Below are positions 11,543-21,100 of a stretch of DNA of 64,000 nucleotides, piece by piece. Each line of letters starts with the position of its first letter. Position 1 is the first letter of the stretch. The position numbers and the translations under genes were made by a program. Under the pieces are notes generated by a model. The model did not search any database. It was not told the origin of the DNA and saw nothing but the letters and a program-made list of their open reading frames with translations. Origin of the DNA: UKL13-3 sp943369665 (GTDB taxonomy: Bacteria; Bacteroidota; Bacteroidia; UKL13-3); assembly GCA_943369665.1 (NCBI GenBank), contig CALRNX020000004.1, positions 62,001 to 126,000 on the forward strand. The letters run 5' to 3'.

Positions 11543-11758
11543 GTGCTATGAATGATAAGTCAAAAGTAACAGAATATGCTAAATTGAAAAAAAAGCAGGA
11601 AGGAGATTGTTTAAGTTTGTAAAAAATGAGATACGTATGTTGTTTATAGATAATCTTTTGCCTTGCCTAGATGGAGGAGTTGATTAGACTAATTCATCAT
11701 CAAAATGGAGGTAATTAGCCTCAGTATTCGTAAAAGTTTGCTTGCCGTTATTCTGATT

Positions 11759-11911
11759 TTACTGAATCAAAATTGCAAAATGTATGGATTTAAAGCTCTC
11801 CCACATTAAATGAGGAGAGTTTCCCTCGAATGGAAGGTCAAAAAAAGCGTCTTTGTATTTAATAAGTACAATCGGATTTTTATCATACCAACCTTTGATG
11901 TAATTATACAT
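11759..11911 (-). pseudogene. Truncated AraC-family regulator remnant (N-terminal 50 codons only)
   Basis: The minus strand from the ATG at 11911 encodes 50 residues and then TAA. It begins MYNYIKGWYDKNPIVLIKYK and contains NSPHLMWESFKSIHF. This aligns without gaps to the starts of the three AraC proteins here (for example MHTFIEKWYNKVRPYLFKYK and NTPQLMWQSLQQMPF). The remaining ~300 codons, including the DNA-binding domain, are absent, and no continuation is visible downstream. The likeliest reading is the leftover of a fourth cassette or of the duplication junction. A functional micropeptide is possible, but nothing supports it. Confidence 0.75.
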
Positions 11912-12062
11912 GGATGATTTTATCTTCCTTCAACAAGCAATCTAATTGCCTGTTGAGGTGTATTCAAATATTTAGCTATTTATTGAATAGCAAAAAGAAT
12001 TCACTCTAAGTTGAACAGAGAAGCGAGCAAACTTCAATTGAATTCACCATATCTTAGTTCAT

Positions 12063-12105
12063 AAAAAAAGTCCCGTTCATGCCTAAGCAGAACGGGACTT
12101 TTTTT
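12063..12105 (-). terminator. Rho-independent terminator of giant gene 2
   Basis: A perfect hairpin: arms GTCCCGTTC and GAACGGGAC with an 11-nt loop, flanked by seven A on one side and seven T on the other. It starts 21 nt after the giant gene 2 stop codon. It is symmetrical enough to work in both directions. Confidence 0.93.
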
Positions 12106-12126
12106 GATAAACCAAAGTGTGCCTTT

Positions 12127-15100
12127 TTATTCTCTCACAATGCGGAGTGTTTGACGCTCCCCATCTACCCACAATACAATAAAATACATACCGGCTTTCC
12201 ATTCACCGGCTTGTTCAAAGCTGAAGAATGTTTCGCCCGGCACCAGATGGATTGTTTTGCTTGCCACTCGTTTACCAAAGGCATCAAATACTTCAACTGC
12301 GGCTTCAGTTTCCTTACCACTGTTGATATTGAGTTCAAATCCGGTTTGGAACGGATTGGGTGAGGCATTCATCACAACGGCTTGTTGAGCTGTTGTTTGA
12401 TTGTTGACAGCCACTACAGGTGAATACTCAAATGTACCGTTAAAGTCATATTGCTTCAATCGATAATACGCAACAGCAGGAGCTGTATTTCCATTTGCAC
12501 CTGCACGGTAATAAGTAACATCGTTGTAAGTATAATAACTTGTTTGGTTGGTAGTTCCATTGCCTTTTACAAAACCAAGTTTTTCAAAGGTGGTTGCATC
12601 CAATGAACGTTCCACCTCAAAGCCTTTGTTGTTTTGTTCACTTGACGTACTCCACCTTAACTCAACTGCCTTGGTTTTTTTAGTTGCAGTAAAGTTGAGT
12701 AAGCTCACCGGAAGGGCCACGTTTTGTGTAACCGAATCTCCTGTACAACCATAGATGCTGGTCTCCACTACTTTTACAGCAGCAGCCACAATGGTATTGC
12801 TCCACAATACGCTGATGATATTCGTATTCCCACCACTCACTTGTGTTCCATTGGTGATGATCCAGTTATACGTTGAGCCTGCAGTATTCATTACACTGTA
12901 AGTTTCAGTGGATCCCAATACAGGATTGATTTGTCCAGTAATGGCTGATGTAACCGGTTTTGAGTTCACAGTTAACTGCGTTACAAAAATCGAATCGTTA
13001 CCGGTTCCGGCATACAAGGTATCGCGGTAGGTTCCGGCAGCGGTGTACACGTTTCCGTTAAAGGTATAACTACCACCTGCACAAATGGCTTGTGGATTTA
13101 ATACGGTACGATCAGCCGAGTTGAGGATGGTGAGGTTTAAGGTTACCACCGAATCACATCCCTTCGAATTGGTCAGCGTGTATTGTGCAGTGTTATTATT
13201 AGCTGTGTAAGTGATTCCATTTATCCATGTCAATGAATCCCAGGCAAGTCTCGAGTCAACTGCTGAGTTATTGTTGATAGTTAAATGCAATCGTACAACA
13301 GAGTCGCAACCATACTCAGTTAATCCTAGGAATCGAGTTGGTGTGCTAGTTGAAGCATTGTAAGTTATACCATACCAAACATATGATCCACAAGTTGAAA
13401 CGGAGTCAATTCGCTCTCCAATTGGGAAAATGGTTGCACGCAATTCAAGCACGGAGTCGCACCCTTGTGTACTGGCCAACGTATCAAAATAGATTCCGGT
13501 TTGGGTAATCAGTTGGCCACGCCAAACGTAACTTCCGCAAGTTGACAATTCAGATGAAGAAAACAAGGATCCAACTCTGAGATGAATGGTTTCTCCAATT
13601 TGTTTGGTACAACCTAAAGTTTGGTTGTTTACGCTGGCAGTATCTGTTGCTATTACTTTATAACTTACGTGTTGGGTTAGAGGACCTGTATTGAAAACAA
13701 TATTAGATCCATTCCCAGTAATCGGTCCTTGCACTATTGCCTGAGTTGTAGCATTCATTAGCAAATACTCATAGTTATTTTGAGCGGCAAAAACAGTAAT
13801 GGTTGCCGAATCGTTCAAGCACATGCTGGTTTTATTCACCGATAGTTGTGTGTTTTCAAATGGAATAATGGTTAAGTGAAGTTGAATGAGGCTATCACCA
13901 CCAGTAGCATTTGGTTTGAAGTAGAAGATATTGGTATCAGAAAGAGTATAAGTCATACCATTTTCCCATGTATAGGATTCGCAAGCAATCACCGTATCGC
14001 TTCTTGTTGGGTATGGAATGATAAACGCAGTAACTGTATCTCCTTCACTCCGGTCGCAACTCCAATTATTATCGAGCGCTTTCACAATATACTGTGTGGT
14101 TGTTGTTAGATAAGGAGTGGTGAACACGGTATCCCATCCATCGGCAAAGCTTCCATTGATATCGAACCACTGCACAAATTGATTCGCACCTGGGATTGCT
14201 TTAAGCGTTACTGTTCCTGGTCCATAACGGGTACTGTCGTAGGTAGCTATAACTGTAGGTTTAGGAGTTGGATTAAAGATGATTGGATAACGGGCAGGTG
14301 TAACACAACCTACTGTTCCATATTGAACATACTCATCCGGCTGCGGCTCCTCTTCACCACCACCACCACCACCGGTACTTGTAAGGTTGTAAACATCAAT
14401 CCAAAAGGTATCCGCTTGGTTAATCATAACATCATTGCGAATCGAATCAATATCCAGCGGATACCCACCGATTGAGTCCTCAAATATCCTGTAACCATCT
14501 CCTCGGTAATCCACATAAAAGTAGCCTACATTGCTTCCGGCACAAAACGGATCATATTCATATCCGTAAAAGGTAGGTTTTTCAACAGCTTCAATAAAGG
14601 TTTCTTTGCGTTGGCAAACCGAGTTGTCGGCTGCAGGATACAAGATCATACTTGAGTCTACAAAAATAGTTAGGTTGCTTCCTACACCTACTACGTCCCC
14701 ACCTGTAAAGGCATTGTACCAGGTAACCCCTCCCATATTGCTATTTGCATGTATGGTTACCATTTGTCCATTGCATGCCGAATCAGGAAGTTGTATGTAC
14801 TCAGTATGTGAAACGATTGTAGGTTGATTTGAAACCACATTTACGGTGAAAGGAGGTATGAATTGTGCCGGAGGTTGATTTGCTATACAAGTACTATTGC
14901 GGTTAGTAGTTGTGAGTACATCTCCTGAATTATAAATAACAAAATTTCCATCACTTCCTTTGGTAGACACAAATTTTTTACTTGAGGCATTGTAGTCGGA
15001 GAAGCTGTTGTATAAAACCAAGCCACTCTCATTACCGGTGAGGCACACATCTTTATAGCCTGCAATCTCGGAATCTGTTCTTACGGTATTCCATATTCTA

Positions 15101-18100
15101 AATTCATCTAAGCCAAATGCATAATAAGTATTTGCTCCCGACTCTTTGATACCTAGAAGCAAATCTGATTTGATTTGGTTAAAATCAACTGTGGATGAGG
15201 TAGTGTCAGAAGCAACTAACACCCCATCGTAATAAATACGCATACCATTGGGTCCGGCCGTGGTAGCTACATGTGTCCAAGTGTTGGAAGCCGGCAAACT
15301 AGGGAAGTTCAAGCTTCTTTTTTGATTGCCATTGTATACATCAAAGGTATTGCCATTCCATGACCAGTTTTTAGTTGAATCAGGATCCCAAAATCCTTTG
15401 TTGTGCGCTTTAAGACCCAATAAATAGAATGGATTTGTTGAAATCCCAATTACCCATGTTTCGATGGTTAGCTCATTGGTGATGGGCAATGTACTATCCC
15501 CGAAATTAATATGGTTATAATAGATATCGCCTGTTTGAAGTTGAAGCGCATCATTGGAAACTTTTTCAACTTTAATTTGATACTCTTCTGTTTGGGAAGG
15601 AGTGAGGTAATATTCCACGTTTTGCCATTCCTGTGTCTTTACCAGATATTGGTTTTGATCGATGAATGTTCCACTGGTATCGCGCTTAAACAGGGAGTAT
15701 TTATAACCGAGCAAGGAGGTATCAAGCGAGGCTTGCACAAAGTCGTCTGAGCAAATGGAGTCTTTCACAATCACATGGTAAATACTCATGCTCGAATCGA
15801 ACACGTATATTTTCGCAGAAACGGTATCGGAATAACAATTTTCGTTGAAGGAATAAGCATACACCTTTTGATCCTCTTCCAGGTTCTGCAACGTCAGGGT
15901 ATTCCCCGTGGCTAAGAAACCGGAACCTTCGTTAAAATTGTATTTCCAATCGGTATTGGCTCCGGTTGAGATTACCTGCAATTGAGCTGTTCCATTGTAC
16001 ACCACATTTTGTTGAGCACTCCCCATTCTGATGGTAGGAGTTGTAGTTACCTGAACCCTTTTAACTTCTGATGGCGTGGAAATGCTTGAAGATGAAGCCA
16101 TGCAGCGGTATTCGGTTATACCCGCTGTAGTAAGATTTGGTTTATAGGTTTGTGCAGTAGCACCTGCAATCGTTTTCCATTGATCGAGTTTCAACAGGCG
16201 ATAACCTCCACGACTGTCATTATAATACAAAGCAGGTTGGTTGTTGATATTCACAATACTAACCGGATCAGAGGATCCTGCGACCGTAAAGGTGAGATTG
16301 TTATTCGGAGATGCCATGTCAATCCAATTGTTGTCGTTGAGTTGTTTCAACACCACGCGCCCTGTCACTTCCAGATATGCTAAGTACAATTGATTATTGA
16401 CGGTTGTGATATCCAATTTGGTAATTTGTTCGTCTGAGAAATCGAGCGTACCTACAGTACTCCATGTATTCGAACCTGTATACTTCTTCACACATATTTT
16501 TCCGTTTGCGGATTTGTATGCGATATAATCACTGTTGTTAAATGATTCGATATCGAATAAAGCACTGCCGTTACTTGGGTCGGTGCTGAGAGAATCCCTA
16601 CCGGTCACTACTCCATTTGAGCCTCTGGTTAGGGCAAAGAAACGATTTTGATTGGCACTGTTGTTTCGAATGGCTACAATGATTCTACCATTGGCAATGT
16701 GATCAATTTGGGTATTCCAGCTTGAAAGATCAAAACGGATAATAGGATATTTATTACCGAATGTACCCGTCACTGAATCACCTGTTTGGTATTTGAAAGA
16801 AGTTGGATACTCTGAACCTGTGCTGCTATCCTGGTATACACAATACATTTCATAATTTGGGAAGAGTGTATTGACGGTTGAATTTCTTACAGGGAAGAAG
16901 TTTCCGTTGTTACCAAATAACTTGGTGATGGAACTGTTTTGGGACGAAGCCATTGCAAATACTCCGGGACCATCAGCCTGATAGCTGAAATAATCCAAAC
17001 CACATATTTGCGACCCGATATTACAATCGCCCCCTGCTTCTTTGTAAGTATACCAAGTGGTATCTTGACGGTAAAGTTGAACGGCAAATTTATTTGTACT
17101 AGGGTCTAAAAAAGCAACCCTTAATTCTTGATTGGATGGATGCGCTTGGGTGTTTACATATACTTGGAATTGGTTTACAAAGGATACACTGATGCTTGAA
17201 AGTGCCGGACGCCAATGATTAGAGAAGGTATCCAACCTCATAAATTGAATGTGGTTGTAATCAGCACTTCGGAAAGCTACATAGGTTTCGTTTCTAAACC
17301 TGAAAAACTGATGAAGTGAAGTTCCGTCCAAGATTGAGGTAGAGCCTGTGCAGGTATAGTAGTTCCAATGTTTGATGGAATCTGTTTTTTCTTTCTGTTG
17401 CCACTGATACGACAGGGTATAACCTGGTTCAGTTTCAAATTTGAGTGTTATACTGTCTCTGGAGCAAGTGTTGATGGTTGAATTGCTTTGCGTAAAGGGT
17501 GCAAATCCCGGGGTAATAAGAATTTGTGCCGAAATAGTGTTGGTGTTTCCAACAGAATCACTAGCGGATAAGAGTACATTTTGCAAACCAACATCATCAA
17601 CGGTGAAATTGGTTTTTGCTTTGGTAACACTCACAACTTTGTGGTTATCGTAGAAGAAGTTTTTTACCATAGAATCGGTAAGGATTGCCGTGCCGGATGG
17701 CGATAATGGTAAGGTGATTTGCCACATCCGTTGAGCAGGCCTTGTGGTATCCAACACCGTCACATTAAAGTTACAGGTAAGCGTATCGTTCATGGTTCCA
17801 ATACTTGTAACGCCAACAACCTGGGTTCCGATATCGGATCCGGTAAACGTATCCTTATTGAGTTTGGTTGATGAAATAGGGAAACAAGATGTTGGCAAAA
17901 CTGCACTTGGCTTGAGTATGACAGATCCATAGGGACCAAGGTAAAGGGTTTGGTTTTGGCAGTTTAAGCTTCGGGCAAAACTGTCGATCACCACTATTGA
18001 TTTCTGACAATACACTGTTTTACCATTATTGATATTGGTTAATGCGTAGGTTATTTGGCTGGTTCCTATTGGGTAAACCGTATCTAAGTTGGATTTGAAA

Positions 18101-21100
18101 TAGTAAGCTGCATTGTCGGGGTACGTGGGTTGTGTGATTGTAGGTGAAGGTGTTGCATACGGTGCTGAAAAATTACTGATTTTCAAGTAACCGGACACTC
18201 CTCCGCCTTCATACACACCAATTTTTAATATGTCACCGGCTTGTACCACCTGAGTAAAAGTACCACTTTGCACTCCTGTATTGGTTTCACTGAACCCGGA
18301 TAAGAGTGGCGGGCTGACTTTGAATCGGTTCAACGTGTCAGTTAGTGCAAATGGTCTGAAAAAGCCGGGAGCAGAACTCTGATATGTCCAGTTGAATGTA
18401 ACCGTTCCGCTGTAATTGAAGATAAAAGCAATATAAGCGTTTTTATTTATGGTTGACCCGGTATTGGTTGAAATAAAGGTAATGGAATCGGGTGCCGTTT
18501 TTTTATTCAGTACAACTCTGCTATTTCCACCAAACAATCTAAATCTTGATTTTGCAAAAGGTCCTGTAAAACCATTCACCTGAGCACCCGGATTGGTTAC
18601 CGATACATTACAGGGCCCTGCAGCACGGTAGAGTGTGTCGTTGCCGGCACAGGTCATTTTAGGTTCAGATACATCTTGAATGCTCACCATGTACTTGTAT
18701 GGAGCATTCGTCCACGTGCTGCTCACACCACTTTCTTCCAATATCACATACTCAATGGTATTTACTCCGTTGTTAAGCATGACCACCGGACTTGAGTCGG
18801 CCGGAATGGAAGGATACCATTGAGAGTAATCTGTAAATCCAAATTCAGCAAGTTGGTTGGACGTATAAGTTATCGACCCATTTGGAGTGGAAGAAAGGGT
18901 TGTAGCACCGGTTATTTTATACCCCCAACGCGCTCCTGAGCAACTGCCTTGATACTGGATAGGAGACGGAATGGCATAGGCGTAGTTAAATGTAGAATCG
19001 TTTGTGTTTTGAATGAATACATTATTTGGAACAATGATCGGACTAATCGTATCGACTACCCTTATATCAGAGTTAGAAGAATATTGTTTTGTTCCATAGG
19101 TTTTATCGTGGTAGCCAAAATGAATGGTGTTGTAATACGTTTGATTTAAATAAGGCCCGATTTTTAGCGGGATAAATGCGCCAGCGTTTTGCGGGATAGA
19201 GTCTTGCTCATACAAGATATTGCCCATATAGCCATCACGAACCTGGAAATACCACATGTATCCTGTTTGGTTGCAGGGCACACTCATCGGACTTTCGATA
19301 TAATGATTGTAGGTGGTTCCGCAGAAATTGCCTCTTACGGTTGGCATCTGTGCCCCAAAATAGCCAACACTTGGCACATTCGGAGAAAGTTCATTCAGTG
19401 TAATGGTATAGGAAACTGTTGTTTCATTTGCTGCATTGTCTTTTGCCTTAATGGTTACCGTTGTAACTCCAGGGTTAATAGAGTCCCACTGGTTTAACCA
19501 GTAACTTGGCCAACCTTCATTGCGCACAATGCGAACATCATTGACATAACGTCCATATTCATCGCTGTTTTTAATCAATACTTTTTTGGTGGTTGCACCG
19601 GTAAATTCATAGCTCCATTCTTTGTACGTTCCTTGTTGAAAAGGATTTGGAACTTCGGTCAATTGCTTGCAATAGTTGGGTAAAGTTGGGATGGTTTGGA
19701 AGCTATTGCTCACGGTTGTAGTAATTACCGGAGGAAGGGTATCGTATACCGCATAAATTGTTCGGCAAGTAAACGTATCACTTGATACAATAGCTCTCCG
19801 GGTTACTTCAGTAATACCGGGTTGGAAATTCCATGCTTTTGAACCTGTTAGAGAAGGGAAATAGATGTTACCTACCCATAACGACCAAGGTTGTTGTGAA
19901 TTGCAGGCCGAAAGTACAAGAGGATCGAGAAGGTCTTGATAGTCTGAAAAACTGGTCAAATATGCTTTCACAGAGTCCTTACAAGTTCCTTCAGGTATGG
20001 AGTAGCTTTTCACCGTTACATTGGCAACACATCCTCTCACCACCCCATCGGGATCTGTGTATCCAACGGTTACCGGGATCGTTTTATTGATATCAGCACA
20101 GGTAAAGCTACTCCTCGATAAGGCCACGTTTTGCATACCACAAACCCCGCTTACACCGTTCGCCAGCACATCGCTGGTGGTAATGTTTTTGATACCTGTG
20201 GTTGGGTTGATGGCAATAGTCGTATTTTTACATTCCGGTTCCGAAGGGTTCACAATTTTTACATACGATTGGCAAGTTGAAAAATTACCGGAAGCATCGG
20301 TAACTTTGAGGGTTACCGGGAACGACAATCCAATATTGGAACATTGGATTTCAAATGAATCGGCAAAATATTGAACTGCACCTGTGTACCAGGGAGAGTA
20401 GATGGTGTACTTAGCCACCCCTGATCCTCCTAAATATCCTCCGCCCACTCGGCCGGAATTATCGTAGCTTCCATTATCAATATCTCTGAACGGATTGATG
20501 TCATCTCTCAGTTTAATTCTTGGTGGACCCGGAATCCCAAGTATGGTTACGTAAGTAAATCCAATCTTGGTTGTGTCTTTACAGAATGCTTTTGGTTTGA
20601 TCGTATCCAATACATTTAATTCGGTGGTTACTTCTCTTGTTAGAGGTGTTCCTGAACTAAATGACATCAACCAGGTGATATAGTACTGACCCACAGGTAA
20701 ACCGGGTGAGGAGAGGTAATCCACCGAACGGTCCCCGACTTTCATAATCCTGAGTGCTGTAGCGCTGGTCGCACAAGGGCCGGCTGCTTTGGGTGGTACA
20801 AGGGAATCAATTGGCATCTTACCCTGGTAATCAATATAGTAGGTTTGAACTTGGTTGGCTACGGAGTTCGCACTCATCGGACGCTTTACTTCTACTTGAA
20901 TCGGACAGGTAGCCGTGGCTCCTGTTTTGGTATTGGTAACAATCAGGTAGGCGGTATTCATACCTGCATCGGCACATGTATATTCCAATTGTTTGAGCGG
21001 AGATCCATAGTTGAGTGACTTTGCAAAACCGAAATCAAGCGGACCGGCACATCCGTAAGAGGTAGCCGAGCCGAGATCAAAATCGGCAGGATTGACCAAA

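Larger units (their letters stand above)
11543..12126. other. Intergenic region between the two tandem cassettes
   Basis: This 584-bp stretch holds the terminator of giant gene 2 (12063-12105), the truncated AraC stub (11759-11911), and an 11-bp-arm imperfect inverted repeat at 11931-11955 (CAACAAGCAAT / ATTGCCTGTTG, one mismatch). About 215 bp lie between the stub and the next AraC gene, where I see no further match to the AraC coding sequence. Confidence 0.6.

Noticed and set aside
11931..11955. Inverted repeat upstream of the AraC stub as a terminator
   Set aside because: It has no T-run on either strand, and the real terminator of the upstream gene is already at 12063-12105.
14340..14390. 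Gly/Glu run read as a frameshift or sequencing error
   Set aside because: The reading frame continues intact with homology to copy 1 on both sides.
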